Shown: positions 32,030 to 41,322 of the stretch, piece by piece
Numbering within the stretch: position 1 is the first letter of the stretch
Layout of the letters: the number at the start of each line of letters is the position of its first letter
Assembly (NCBI GenBank): GCA_964565925.1
Contig: CAZMGV010000021.1
Location: forward strand, 1 to 64,000
Reading direction: 5' to 3'
DNA: 64,000 nt
Origin: CAZMGV01 sp964565925
GTDB taxonomy: Bacteria; JAGRBM01; JAHCIT01
Notes under the pieces: model-generated
Databases searched by the model: none
Told to the model about the DNA's origin: nothing
The model's input: only the letters and a program-made list of their open reading frames with translations
Translations under genes and position numbers: made by a program

Positions 32030-32845
32030 ATGAGCGCTCCGGCAGACGACAATTTCGAAAGCGAGATCGACTACGAGCTCGAACTTCCCCTCTTCGAGGG
32101 GCCGCTGGACCTGCTTCTGCACCTCGTGCAGAAGAACCGGATCAACATCTTCGACATCAAGATCTCCGTCATCACCGAGCAGTATCTCGAATACATCGAG
32201 CTGATGAAGGAGCTGGATATCGACATGGCCGGAGAGTTCCTCGCCATGGCGGCGGAGCTGGCCCGTATCAAATCCAAGATGCTGATTCCCGGCGACGATG
32301 AGGCCGAGGAAGAAGAAGTCGAACCGCCCTGGGCCGAACTCCAGCGCCGGCTGATCGAATACCAGCGTTTCAAGGAAGCGGCCATCGAACTCGGCAAGCG
32401 GGATATACTCGGGCGCGACACCTTTACCCGCGAGCTGCCCCACGAGGAAAAGCTCCCGCCGTCGGAAGAACGGATCGAGCAGATCGATCTCATGTCGATG
32501 CTCCGGGCGCTCAAGAAAGTGCTCGAGCGGCTGCCCGAAGCCAACCTGAAAGAGGTCGCCCGCGAAGAGATCTCCATCCGGGCGCGCGTCATGGAGCTCA
32601 TCGACGAGATCCGGCGCACCGGACAGCGCAAATTCACGTCACTCTTCGAGAACGACCGGACCCGCAAGCGTGTCGTCATCACATTCCTGGCCATTCTGGA
32701 ACTCGCCAAGCTCCGCATGATCCGCATCGACATGGTGGCGGACGAGGACGAGTTCCTGATCAATCCCCGCGAAAGCATGGACCCGGAACGCGCGCAGATG
32801 ATGCTCGGCAATATCGAAGGAAATGAAGGCGGCTATCGTGGCTGA
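32030..32845 (+). CDS. scpA: Segregation and condensation protein A
   Basis: A kleisin subunit that links SMC heads in the chromosome condensin with ScpB. A 271-aa protein of normal size. Visible: LPLFEGPLDLLLHLVQKNRINIFDIKISVIT (N-terminal SMC-neck domain), YIELMKELDIDMAGEFLAMAAELARIKSKML, and the C-terminal winged helix ENDRTRKRVVITFLAILELAKLRMI. The ATG 32030 follows a weak site. Its 3' end overlaps scpB by 23 bp, which implies translational coupling. Confidence 0.96.
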   Translation: MSAPADDNFESEIDYELELPLFEGPLDLLLHLVQKNRINIFDIKISVITEQYLEYIELMKELDIDMAGEFLAMAAELARIKSKMLIPGDDEAEEEEVEPPWAELQRRLIEYQRFKEAAIELGKRDILGRDTFTRELPHEEKLPPSEERIEQIDLMSMLRALKKVLERLPEANLKEVAREEISIRARVMELIDEIRRTGQRKFTSLFENDRTRKRVVITFLAILELAKLRMIRIDMVADEDEFLINPRESMDPERAQMMLGNIEGNEGGYRG

Positions 32846-33674
32846 ACAGCAGGACGGAAAACCCGAAAACACACCAGAAGACACGGGCGACACGCCCGAA
32901 ACCGGCGAAGCACAGGCCGGAGACGGTTCGGAGAAGAGTGCGGTCCAGCGCCAGAAGCTGCCGCCCGACCGGCTCCGCTCGATCGTGGAGAGCCTGCTGT
33001 TCGTCAATGGCCGCCCGATGAAGGCCAGTGATCTGGCCACGGCGATTCCGGAAACGACAAAGAAGGAGATCGAGAAGCTCCTGAAAGTATGGTCGGCTGA
33101 AAGCGCCGACGACGCCACGAGCGGGCGCGGGATCCGTATCGTTTCCGTCGGCGGCGCCTACCAGGTCCGCACCGTTCCGGAAAACGCCACCTGGATCCGG
33201 CGTCTCTCGGGCACGCGCCTGTTCCGGCTCACGCAACCGGCCCTCGAAACCCTTGCCATTGTCGCCTACAAGCAGCCGATCACCCGGGCCGAGATCGACG
33301 AGATCCGGGGCGTCGATTCGAGCGCCGTCGTCCGGGCGCTGCAGGAACGCAAGTTCCTGCGCATCGTCGGCACGAAAGAGGTCCCGGGCCACCCGTCCCT
33401 GCTCGGCACGACGGTTGAATTTCTGGAGTTCTTCGGCCTCGAATCGCTTGAGATGATGCCGCCGCTGCGCGAGATCATGGAAAACCGGACCGAGGAGATC
33501 GAAGAGGCCTCGAACGAGCCGGTGGGTCCGTTCGCCGCCCAGGTAAACAGCCAGGGGCTGTCGTTTGCCGATCTCGAAGGCCGGCTGCCGCCCATGCCCG
33601 ACCTGGACGAAGAAGAAGACGGAGAACCGTCGAGCGGCAACAAGCCTCCGGAAAATCCGCCCGCCGGCACCTGA
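32823..33674 (+). CDS. scpB: Segregation and condensation protein B
   Basis: The second accessory subunit of SMC-ScpAB. Two winged helices: LRSIVESLLFVNGRPMKASDLATAI (about 55-80) and RLTQPALETLAIVAYKQPITRAEIDEIRGVDSSAVVRALQERKFLRIVGTKEVPGHPSLLGTT (about 135-195). The N-terminal 40 residues are acidic and disordered and the C-terminus has an acidic, Pro-rich tail (LDEEEDGEPSS), longer than in Bacillus. Start ATG 32823 lies inside the scpA 3' end; GTG 32838 is an alternative. Confidence 0.95.
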   Translation: MKAAIVAEQQDGKPENTPEDTGDTPETGEAQAGDGSEKSAVQRQKLPPDRLRSIVESLLFVNGRPMKASDLATAIPETTKKEIEKLLKVWSAESADDATSGRGIRIVSVGGAYQVRTVPENATWIRRLSGTRLFRLTQPALETLAIVAYKQPITRAEIDEIRGVDSSAVVRALQERKFLRIVGTKEVPGHPSLLGTTVEFLEFFGLESLEMMPPLREIMENRTEEIEEASNEPVGPFAAQVNSQGLSFADLEGRLPPMPDLDEEEDGEPSSGNKPPENPPAGT

Positions 33675-33805
33675 TCCAGTTCCTGACCCAGCTGGCGGCG
33701 GACCGCCCGGAACCCGCAGTTTCCGGACCCCTTGCCTTACGGTCACCGACTTTCTAGTAATGCGTCTCCCGCGCGGCGGGGCCTCCCGGCCCGGCCCCGA
33801 TAAAC

Positions 33806-33882
33806 GGGCCCATAGCTCAGTTGGATAGAGCGTCTGGCTACGAACCAGAAGGTCGGGAGTTCGAATCTCTCTGGGCCCGCCA
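33806..33882 (+). tRNA. tRNA-Arg (anticodon ACG)
   Basis: Cloverleaf: acceptor GGGCCCA/TGGGCCC, D stem GCTC/GAGC, anticodon stem TCTGG/CCAGA with loop CTACGAA (anticodon ACG), T arm GGGAG-TTCGAAT-CTCTC, discriminator G and encoded CCA (33880-33882). The wobble A is presumably converted to inosine by TadA to read CGN codons. No element is inserted here. Confidence 0.96.
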
Positions 33883-34010
33883 AATATAACCCACTGATAT
33901 TACATTGAAATCCGGCTCCACCAGAGTCGCCGTGATCATCCGAACCGGCGAACCGGGTTGTTACCATTCTGTTTGCCGCTCCTTCGGTTTTAGACGGCTA
34001 TATTCTCCTG

Positions 34011-35768
34011 ATGAACAGACCGGCTTTGATTCTGATACTTGCCCTTGTGTCCGTCGTGTTTCCGCTCAGCGCCCGGGCCGATGGTATCGCCGTCTATCCA
34101 GTCGACCGGGCGGAGATACTCGCCGGGTCGGTTTTCGATCTGAAGGTGGAGTTCCCCGCGGTAATCGATCCCGCGCAGGCGAAAGCCACTGTGAATGGAA
34201 CGCCGCTGGAACGGTTCTTCGGAAAGAAGCCGCAGTTCATCCCGTCCGAAGCGGGCGGTCAGGGTTCCGCGCTGCTGCTGCGGGACGTTTCGATTGGCAA
34301 ACCAGGCCGCTATGCCGTCGAAGCAACCGACGGCACGGCACTCCGGAAAATCGCCTACGAAGTCTACGGGACCGGACACAAACGCGAAGCGAAAAACGTG
34401 ATCCTGTTTATCGGCGACGGCATGAGCATGGGCCACCGCACCGCGGCCCGGGTGATGTCGAAGGGCATTGTGGAAGGCCGCTACCAGGGGAATCTGGTCA
34501 TGGACACCTTCCCGCACACGGCTCTGGTCGGAACGTCCGGCGTCGATTCGCTGGTGACGGATTCCGCCAACTCCGCTACCGCCTATACGACCGGCCACAA
34601 GAGCAGCAACAACGCGCTCTGCGTGTATGCGGACCGCACACCCGATCCGTTCGACGACCCAAAAACCGAATCGATCGGTAGCCTCGCGCGGCGCCGGCGT
34701 CACATGTCCGTCGGATTCATTACCAACACGGAGATCCAGGACGCCACCCCGGCGTCCATGTACGCGCACACCCGCCGCCGCGCCGAAAAGGCGGAGATCA
34801 CCCGCATGCTGCTCGCAAGCGGCGCCGAGGTGATCATGGGCGGAGGCGGCGCGTATTTTCTGTCCAAGGACACCCCCGGATCGAGCCGGACCGACGGCGA
34901 CGACTTCTACGGAAAATTCCGGGACGCCGGATACGCCATTGTTTCAAACGCGACGGAACTGGCGTCGGTTCCGCCAACCGCGAAAAGGCTTCTCGGAATC
35001 TTCCACACCGGGAACATGGACGGCGTGCTGGACCGTAAATTCCTGCACAAGGGTACGGCCGGGCAGTTCCCGGACCAGCCCGATCTCACCGACATGACCC
35101 GCAAAGCGATCGGGCTGCTCTCGAAAAACCCGAACGGGTTCATTCTCATGGTCGAGTCGGGACTCATCGACAAATACTCCCACGAACTGGACTGGGAACG
35201 GGCCGTGATGGACACGATCATGCTCGACAAATCGGTCGCCGTGGCAAAGGAGTTCGCAGGCAGCCGCAACGACACACTCGTGCTCGTGACGGCGGATCAC
35301 ACGCATCCGTTTTCCGTCGTCGGAACCGAGGACGACGGCCTGAAGGCAGACGACGGAACACCGGCTACGGGGCGTGAGAAGGTGGGAGTGTACGGCAGCG
35401 CCGGTTATCCGCTCTACCAGGACCAGGATGGTGATGGTTATCCGGACGACATCGCCGTTTCCAAACGCTTGGCGGCCTTTTTCGCCGCCTTCCCGGACTA
35501 CTACGAGACCTTCGGGCCGAAAATGGACGGCCCCTTTCAGCCGGCCACTACCGGCAAAAAGACGGCCGTTGCCAACGAGGTCTATAAGAATGTTCCCGGG
35601 GCGATGCTTCGAGCGGGGAATATCCCCGCCGGCACCGGAGCGGGAGTTCACTCGGCGGATGATGTAATTCTTAACGCAACCGGGCCGGGTTCCGGGCGGG
35701 TCGCGGGGTTCATGGATAACACCGATGTCTTTCGTGTCATGGTGCAAGCACTCGCTCTGGGGCCGTGA
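34011..35768 (+). CDS. Alkaline phosphatase (PhoA family)
   Basis: A secreted phosphomonoesterase of 585 aa. Signal peptide (ALILILALVSVVFPLSARAD) then an extra N-terminal beta domain of about 100 residues. Catalytic region: KNVILFIGDGMSMGHRTAARV (metal Asp), TDSANSATAYTTGHK with the nucleophile Ser flanked by Ala, and a late VTADHTHPFSVVG for the zinc-binding Asp/His, GAGVHSADDV near the C-terminus for the last His. Length exceeds E. coli PhoA because of the extra domain. Isolated unit after tRNA-Arg, with no Pho box recognised. Confidence 0.93.
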   Translation: MNRPALILILALVSVVFPLSARADGIAVYPVDRAEILAGSVFDLKVEFPAVIDPAQAKATVNGTPLERFFGKKPQFIPSEAGGQGSALLLRDVSIGKPGRYAVEATDGTALRKIAYEVYGTGHKREAKNVILFIGDGMSMGHRTAARVMSKGIVEGRYQGNLVMDTFPHTALVGTSGVDSLVTDSANSATAYTTGHKSSNNALCVYADRTPDPFDDPKTESIGSLARRRRHMSVGFITNTEIQDATPASMYAHTRRRAEKAEITRMLLASGAEVIMGGGGAYFLSKDTPGSSRTDGDDFYGKFRDAGYAIVSNATELASVPPTAKRLLGIFHTGNMDGVLDRKFLHKGTAGQFPDQPDLTDMTRKAIGLLSKNPNGFILMVESGLIDKYSHELDWERAVMDTIMLDKSVAVAKEFAGSRNDTLVLVTADHTHPFSVVGTEDDGLKADDGTPATGREKVGVYGSAGYPLYQDQDGDGYPDDIAVSKRLAAFFAAFPDYYETFGPKMDGPFQPATTGKKTAVANEVYKNVPGAMLRAGNIPAGTGAGVHSADDVILNATGPGSGRVAGFMDNTDVFRVMVQALALGP

Positions 35769-35827
35769 GCGCCGCGTCAATCGGTCAAGATCCTCGATAA
35801 TTGCGGCGGTTTTCTGTGAAAGATTTG

Positions 35828-35862
35828 CGTCAGTCCCCGTTTTCCGTTGGAAACGTCTGACG
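35828..35862 (+). other. Structured hairpin in the phosphatase-desaturase gap
   Basis: CGTCAG (35828-35833) pairs with CTGACG (35857-35862), enclosing a second inverted repeat CGTTTTCC/GGAAACG with one bulge. Not followed by a T-tract, so a terminator is unlikely; could be a transcript leader element or a protein site. No gene in this 214-bp gap. Confidence 0.4.
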
Positions 35863-35982
35863 TAGCTGTCAAGATCCCACTCTAAAGACCGGTTACCCAT
35901 GGGTGCTCTTTGTCAGGGATGGCTGAGACGGGTGTGTGGCTGGAATTAATCCATTCCGAAAGCAGCCATCCTCGAACAATCC

Positions 35983-37194
35983 ATGATCAAGCAAAAAGTC
36001 TCTTTTGTCGCCCCTGCGGGCGATGAATTCTCCACTACGGTCAAGTCGAGGGTCGACTCCTACTTCAGGGAGCGCGGGCTTTCGCGCCACTGGAACGGGC
36101 TGATGCTGCTCAAGTCCGCCTTTTATTTGGGCGGCTATCTGGGTGCGTATGCCGCGATCGTCTCCGGGCATTTCAGCGAACCGTCCATGCTGGGCCTCTG
36201 CCTGCTGATGGGTTTTTTCGCCGCGGGTATCGGGTTCAACGTCGGACACGACGCCATCCACGGCGGGTATTCCACGAGTCCGTTCCTCAGCAAGCTCATG
36301 TCTCATTCGTTCACGCTCCTCGGTGCGAACGTCTACAACTGGAACATCTCCCACAATATCGTTCACCACACGTATACGAACATCGCACAGGCCGACGGAG
36401 ACCTGAATACGGTTCCCGTCCTGCGCTTCACGCAGGTGGCGCCGTGGAAGAGCTACCAGCGATACCAGCACATTTACGCCTATTTCCTCTACTCCATGGC
36501 CACGATCATGTGGGTGACGAAGAAGGACTTCCGCCACTTCTTCGAAGAGCGTCTGGTCATGTACCAGAAGCCGTCGCGCCCGCCGGTCTCGGAATATTTC
36601 ATCCTCTTCGGAGGCAAGCTCGCGTACTACTTCATGGCGCTGGGGCTTCCGATGATCCTGCTGGGGCTCCCCTTCTGGAAAGTTCTCATCGGCTTCATCG
36701 CCATGCATCTGGTGGCCGGGTTCACACTCGCCATGGTTTTCTCGATCGGCCACATGGTGGAAGACGCCGCGCTCCCGTCGCTGGACGGCGAGAACCGCAT
36801 CCATGACTCCTGGGCCGCGCACCAGGTGCGCACGTCCGCGAATTTCGGCATGCGCCATCCGCAGCTGTCCAACTGGTTCTGCGGCGGGCTCAACTTCCAG
36901 ATCGAGCATCACCTGTTCCCGCGTGTCTGCCATGTCCACTATCCGCAGATCGCGCCCATCGTGAAACAGACCGCCCTCGAGTTCGGGATCAACTACACGG
37001 AGTTCCCGACGATCCAGGCGGGACTGGCCTCCCACTACCGCTGGCTGAAACGCTACGGGGCGGGCAAGGAGGGCGTCGCGAAGCAGGCGGCTTTGGCCGC
37101 ACCGCTGGCTGTACCGGTTCTCGCACCGGTGATTGCCCCGGTAACGGTGGCCGATCAGATGCGGCCGTCCGTCCTGGAAAACCAGTCGGCCTGA
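35983..37194 (+). CDS. Fatty acid desaturase, front-end type histidine pattern
   Basis: A 403-aa membrane enzyme introducing double bonds into acyl chains. Three His boxes bind the diiron centre: HDAIHG (box 1), HNIVHH (box 2) and QIEHH (box 3, Gln replacing the first His). Four to five hydrophobic helices flank them, with GHMVEDA and FNVGHDAIH contexts. Gln in box 3 is the hallmark of front-end (delta-5/6) desaturases, here without the usual cytochrome b5 domain. The C-terminal 50 residues are Ala/Pro/Val-rich and probably disordered. Converges on an RNA helicase across a terminator. Confidence 0.92.
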   Translation: MIKQKVSFVAPAGDEFSTTVKSRVDSYFRERGLSRHWNGLMLLKSAFYLGGYLGAYAAIVSGHFSEPSMLGLCLLMGFFAAGIGFNVGHDAIHGGYSTSPFLSKLMSHSFTLLGANVYNWNISHNIVHHTYTNIAQADGDLNTVPVLRFTQVAPWKSYQRYQHIYAYFLYSMATIMWVTKKDFRHFFEERLVMYQKPSRPPVSEYFILFGGKLAYYFMALGLPMILLGLPFWKVLIGFIAMHLVAGFTLAMVFSIGHMVEDAALPSLDGENRIHDSWAAHQVRTSANFGMRHPQLSNWFCGGLNFQIEHHLFPRVCHVHYPQIAPIVKQTALEFGINYTEFPTIQAGLASHYRWLKRYGAGKEGVAKQAALAAPLAVPVLAPVIAPVTVADQMRPSVLENQSA

Positions 37195-37246
37195 CCGATT
37201 CGGCCGGTTCCGGCTGATCGTTACGGAATTCAGGCAAGCCCGAAAG

Positions 37247-37282
37247 AAAAGGGGAAGTTCACCAGGTGAACTTCCCCTTTTT
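37247..37282. terminator. Bidirectional terminator between desaturase and helicase
   Basis: A perfect 15-bp stem (37247-37261 with 37267-37281; AAAAGGGGAAGTTCA paired with its complement) and 5-nt loop, flanked by A and T runs suitable for both converging transcripts. Confidence 0.92.
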
Positions 37283-37299
37283 ATGTACTCTATGCCGGT

Positions 37300-38766
37300 T
37301 TAGCGGGGACGGTAACCGCCACGGTTTCCACCGCGGTCGCCACCCCGGTCACCGCCGCGGTCACCACCACGATCAGCCGAGTAGCCCCCGCGGTTGGCTC
37401 CGAAAGCCGGGCGTCCGCCACGGCCCCGGAACTGGGCCGGGCGCGGGGCCTGGCCTTCCCGCTGTTCGCGAGGCTGTTCAGGAGACCGTTCGGAAGGACC
37501 CCGGTGCGCCGGCCGGCCGTAGGGCTGGTGGGGACGCTGGGGAGCACGCGGTGCGCGGTGTTCGGGCCGGTACTCGGAGCGCTGCTCCGAGCGGTATTCG
37601 GACGTCGCGGCACCCGGAAGCGGCCTTGCAGCCGCCACGGCGGGCGGAACCTGAACGACCGAAACCTGCTTGCGGATCAGCCGCTCGATCTGGCGCAGAT
37701 AGGAGCGCTCTTCACCGTCGCACAGGGAGATCGCCTGGCCGGAAGCTCCGGCGCGGGCGGTGCGGCCGATGCGGTGCACGTAGTCGTCCGGAACGTTCGG
37801 CAGCTCGAAGTTGATGACATGCGAGATGCCGTCGACGTCGATGCCTCGGGCGGCGATGTCGGTGGCGACCAGCACCCGGGCGCGTCCGTTACGGAAGCTG
37901 CCGAGTGCGCGTTCGCGTTGGCCCTGGGACTTGTTGCCGTGGATCACTTCCGACTGCACCCGGCCCCTCGCCAGGTATTCACTCACCCGGTCGGCGCCGC
38001 GCTTGGTGCGGGTAAACACGATGGCGCGGGTTATCGCCTCGTCCGAGAGCAGGTGCAGCAGGAGCGCCGCCTTCGTGCTCTTCTGCACGAAATAGACCGA
38101 CTGGTCCACCTTGTCGGCGGTGGTCGCGGCCGGAGCCACTTCCACATGGGCGGGATCTTTCAGGATCTCGCGCGACAGTTTCTGGATGTCGGGCGGCATG
38201 GTGGCCGAGAAGAACAGCGTCTGGCGTTCCTTGGGGACCGCCTTCAAGATGCGCCGCACATCGTGGATAAAGCCCATGTCGAGCATGCGGTCGGCTTCGT
38301 CCAGCACGAGGAATTCGAGGCTTCCGAGCCGCACGATCCCTTCGTTCATCAGGTCGAGCAGGCGGCCCGGAGTGGCCACCAGGATGTCGGTTCCCTGACG
38401 GATCGCCCGGCGCTGGGGTTCATGGCCCACGCCGCCGAAGATCACGGTCGTGCGCAGCGGCAGGTTCCGCCCGTAGACCTTGAAGCTTTCGCAGATCTGG
38501 GTGGCGAGTTCGCGGGTCGGAGAGAGTACCAGCGTGCGGATCTCCATCCGGCTGCCGGCCTTGCGCGGACGGCCGGCGAGCATCTGCAGCACGGGGAGCG
38601 CGAACGCCGCCGTCTTGCCGGTACCGGTCTGGGCGCAGCCCAGCAGGTCGCGGCCCGTGAGAACCACCGGAATCGCCTTGGTCTGGATAGGTGTCGGTGT
38701 CGTGTAACCCTCAGAGGCCACAGCCTTGAGAAGCGCGGGGGTGAGCCCCAATGAATCAAAACTCAT
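37300..38766 (-). CDS. DEAD-box RNA helicase, RhlE-like, with RGG tail
   Basis: ATP-dependent RNA unwinding. A 488-aa protein with all motifs: Q motif region FDSLGLTPALLKAV...PTPIQTKAIP, AQTGTGKT (I), PTRELATQI (Ia), LVLDEADRMLDMGF (II), SAT (III), ARGIDV (V) and HRIGRTARAG (VI). The C-terminal 90 residues are basic and end in repeated Arg-Gly-Gly/Asp-Arg-Gly-Gly units, an RNA-binding low-complexity tail. Likely ribosome assembly or cold-stress function. The tail makes short direct DNA repeats at 37300-37400. Confidence 0.95.
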   Translation of the reverse strand: MSFDSLGLTPALLKAVASEGYTTPTPIQTKAIPVVLTGRDLLGCAQTGTGKTAAFALPVLQMLAGRPRKAGSRMEIRTLVLSPTRELATQICESFKVYGRNLPLRTTVIFGGVGHEPQRRAIRQGTDILVATPGRLLDLMNEGIVRLGSLEFLVLDEADRMLDMGFIHDVRRILKAVPKERQTLFFSATMPPDIQKLSREILKDPAHVEVAPAATTADKVDQSVYFVQKSTKAALLLHLLSDEAITRAIVFTRTKRGADRVSEYLARGRVQSEVIHGNKSQGQRERALGSFRNGRARVLVATDIAARGIDVDGISHVINFELPNVPDDYVHRIGRTARAGASGQAISLCDGEERSYLRQIERLIRKQVSVVQVPPAVAAARPLPGAATSEYRSEQRSEYRPEHRAPRAPQRPHQPYGRPAHRGPSERSPEQPREQREGQAPRPAQFRGRGGRPAFGANRGGYSADRGGDRGGDRGGDRGGNRGGYRPR

Positions 38767-39034
38767 AACAGTAAAATATCCCTTGCCCTGCCGGGCAAAA
38801 AAGCCAGGAGGGGTGATGGGCGCTTCTCAAGAAGGAGGAAAGAAGAGCGGGTGGATGGAATGGCCGACCCGGTATTGTTACGGACGGCATCCTGCGGTGG
38901 CCGGTCATCCCGCGAAGGGGAGGATCCTTCAACGGCGCACCAGAAGGTGGCGCTCATTTAATCACGCCCGAGACCATTAACAAGGGTTTCCGGAAAGAGT
39001 TTTGCGCCTATGGAAGGGCTGTTTCAGGCCCGAA

Positions 39035-39727
39035 TCAGCCCAGAATCTCCGCCCCGGAGCCGCTTTTGACCACTTTTCCGTTCTCCATGACGGCCACCCG
39101 CTTGGCAACCCGGCGGGCCAGATCGGTCTCGTGGGTCACGACGATCATCGTCATTCCGTCGGACCGCAGCTCCTCGATGACGGCGGCGACCTCACCTTTG
39201 AGCTTTGGATCAAGCGCGCTGGTGGGTTCGTCCATCAGAAGGGCGACCGGCTCCATGGCGAGGGCCCGGGCAATCGCCACCCGCTGTTTCTGCCCGCCGG
39301 AGAGTTCACCCGGTTTCGCCTGCAGTTTCCCCGAGAGATGCACGCGGGCGAGCAGCCGTTCGCCGCGCTCTCTTGCTTCGGCGTCGCTGACGCCCAGCAC
39401 CCGTCGCGGCCCCAACGTGACGTTTTCCAGCACGGTCAGGTGGGGAAACAGGTTGAAATCCTGGAACACCATGCCGAGCGAGGTACGGATCCGGCGCACG
39501 CCGGCGTCGTGGGACGCAAGTCCGGGGACAAGCACCTGACCCGACACGGTGACCTGCCCGCTGTCGAATCCGGCCAGATAGTTGATGCACCTGAGCAGCG
39601 TGCTTTTGCCCGCGCCCGATTCCCCGACGATCGCCAGCGTGTCGCCGCGCTCAACCGCGACCGACACGTCGTCCAGCACGGTAGCCGCGCCGAATCTCTT
39701 GGTCAGGTTGCGAACCTCAATAAGCAA
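39035..39727 (-). CDS. Polar amino acid ABC transporter ATPase
   Basis: A 230-aa ATP-binding subunit. Walker A GESGAGKSTLLRC, Q loop LGMVFQDFNLFPHLTVLEN, signature LSGGQKQRVAIARALA, Walker B LLMDEPTSALDPK, His switch VTHETDLARR. These fit the GlnQ/HisP family. Start is TTG at 39727, overlapping the stop of the upstream fused protein by 11 bp, so the pair is coupled and forms a complete import system. Confidence 0.95.
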   Translation of the reverse strand: MLIEVRNLTKRFGAATVLDDVSVAVERGDTLAIVGESGAGKSTLLRCINYLAGFDSGQVTVSGQVLVPGLASHDAGVRRIRTSLGMVFQDFNLFPHLTVLENVTLGPRRVLGVSDAEARERGERLLARVHLSGKLQAKPGELSGGQKQRVAIARALAMEPVALLMDEPTSALDPKLKGEVAAVIEELRSDGMTMIVVTHETDLARRVAKRVAVMENGKVVKSGSGAEILG

Positions 39728-41279
39728 AGCCGGCCCTCGCTTCCAGGTACCGCGACAGGCGGGCGAGCGGCAGGCTCATCAGCAGGTAGATCGCCGCCGT
39801 CACGAGGCCGAGTTCGAGATACGAAAAGGTGGACGCCGCCTGGATGCTGTAGGCCTTGGTCAGTTCCACCACGGTAATCACGCTGACCAGCGATGAATCC
39901 TTCAGCATGGCGATAAAGTCGTTGGTCACCGGCGGCAGCACGGTGCGCAGCGCCTGCGGGATCAGGACGTGGATGATCGTCTGCATCCGGGTCATCCCGA
40001 GACTCTGGGCGGCTTCGGTCTGCCCGCGCGGAAGTGCCAGAATCCCCGCCCGGTAGATCTCCGCCTCATAGGCGGCGTAGTTAAGGCCCAACCCGATCAC
40101 CGCCGCGACCAGTGCAGGCAGCCTGACTCCGAGCCCCGGCAGTCCGTAGTAGAGCAGATAGAGCTGAATCAGCAGCGGCGTACCCCGGATGATCTCGACA
40201 TAGGCGGTCGCCAGCGTCTGAAGCCACCCGGCGCCATACAACCGGGCGAGCGCCACAATCAGGCCGAGACAGACGGCAATGGTCATCGAGACGATGCTGA
40301 TGCCGACCGTCACGCCGGCGCCGGCCATCAGCTGGGGAAGAAACCGGAAAAGCCCCGGTTTCGGCGGACTCTCCGGCCGGGCGGCTTCGACCGTCTGAAC
40401 GACGCTCGCCGGTATGCGGGCGGCTGACTCGACTGACACGGCTGCGCCGCCGGACAGGAAACGGTCCAGGAGTTTCTGGCCGTCGGCCAGTTTACCCTGC
40501 GCGTCGTTCCAGAGTTCCCACTTCACGAGGATCGCGTGAATAGTCCCGTCGGAGATCATCGCGCCCAGCGCCCGGTCCACGGCGGCCAGCAGTTCCGGAT
40601 CCGACTTGCGGACGGCGATCGCATAGAGCCCCTCGCCGATGGGCGGCCCGGCGGGACGGACCAGCGTGTTCCCCTTCGTGTGGTACTGGGCGAGCGGGCC
40701 GTCGAGCAGCACGGCGTCGATGCGCCCCACGGCGAGGTCCTGGTACGGCGCCACGTCGTCGGGGAAGTTCACCACCTGCACGCCGGGGGTGGCGTTCAGG
40801 ATCTGCATCGCGAGCGCGCCCATGAGCGTCCCGACCTTTTTGCCTATCAGGTCGTCGAGCGTCCGAATGGCGGTCTCGCCAGTCCGGACGGTGAGCTGCT
40901 GCTGGAAGACGTAGTAGGGCCGGGTGAAGGCCGCCTCGGCGGCGTGCCCCGGCGTCACCTCGAGGCCGTTGATGACGATGTCGCTGTCGCCGCGGTTGAG
41001 CGCCGGGACGAGACTCTCCCAGGCGTTCTGGCGGAACTCCGCCCGCACGCCGAGACGCCTGGCGATCTCGTTCGCGATATCGACTTCAAAACCGATCAGC
41101 TCTCTGGGGTTCGCCGGATCATAGAAGGTGTACGGCGCGCCGCCCTCGGCGTCGCCGCCGAACGCCAGCACGCCGTCCCGAAGCGGCAAAGGCAGCGGCG
41201 CCGGTACGTCGGCCCGGGCCGGCGACGCCGATAGCGCCGCCGCCAGAATCACCAGCGCCACGATGGCGATCCGTTTCAT
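39717..41279 (-). CDS. Fused amino acid binding protein and ABC permease
   Basis: A 520-aa protein. Signal peptide (ALVILAAALSASPARAD), a solute-binding domain (about 40-265: PYTFYDPANPRELIGFEVDIANEIARRLG, WESLVPALNRGDSDIVINGLEVTPG, GRIDAVLLDGPLA), then a membrane permease domain (about 305-515) with TVGISIVSMTIAVCLGLIVALARL, VEIIRGTPLLIQLYLLYYGLPG and the coupling loop AAQSLGMTRMQTIIHVLIPQALR. Binding protein is tethered to the permease, so the whole importer needs only this gene and the ATPase. Substrate probably a polar amino acid. Confidence 0.94.
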   Translation of the reverse strand: MKRIAIVALVILAAALSASPARADVPAPLPLPLRDGVLAFGGDAEGGAPYTFYDPANPRELIGFEVDIANEIARRLGVRAEFRQNAWESLVPALNRGDSDIVINGLEVTPGHAAEAAFTRPYYVFQQQLTVRTGETAIRTLDDLIGKKVGTLMGALAMQILNATPGVQVVNFPDDVAPYQDLAVGRIDAVLLDGPLAQYHTKGNTLVRPAGPPIGEGLYAIAVRKSDPELLAAVDRALGAMISDGTIHAILVKWELWNDAQGKLADGQKLLDRFLSGGAAVSVESAARIPASVVQTVEAARPESPPKPGLFRFLPQLMAGAGVTVGISIVSMTIAVCLGLIVALARLYGAGWLQTLATAYVEIIRGTPLLIQLYLLYYGLPGLGVRLPALVAAVIGLGLNYAAYEAEIYRAGILALPRGQTEAAQSLGMTRMQTIIHVLIPQALRTVLPPVTNDFIAMLKDSSLVSVITVVELTKAYSIQAASTFSYLELGLVTAAIYLLMSLPLARLSRYLEARAGFAY

Positions 41280-41322
41280 GGAATGGTTATAGCCGGAACG
41301 AGGGAGAAAAATCGCGGGGCCC

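Noticed and set aside
37300..37420. Short tandem repeats that might be a CRISPR or satellite
   Set aside because: They are Arg-Gly-Gly/Asp-Arg-Gly-Gly codons in the helicase tail, in frame, with no spacers.
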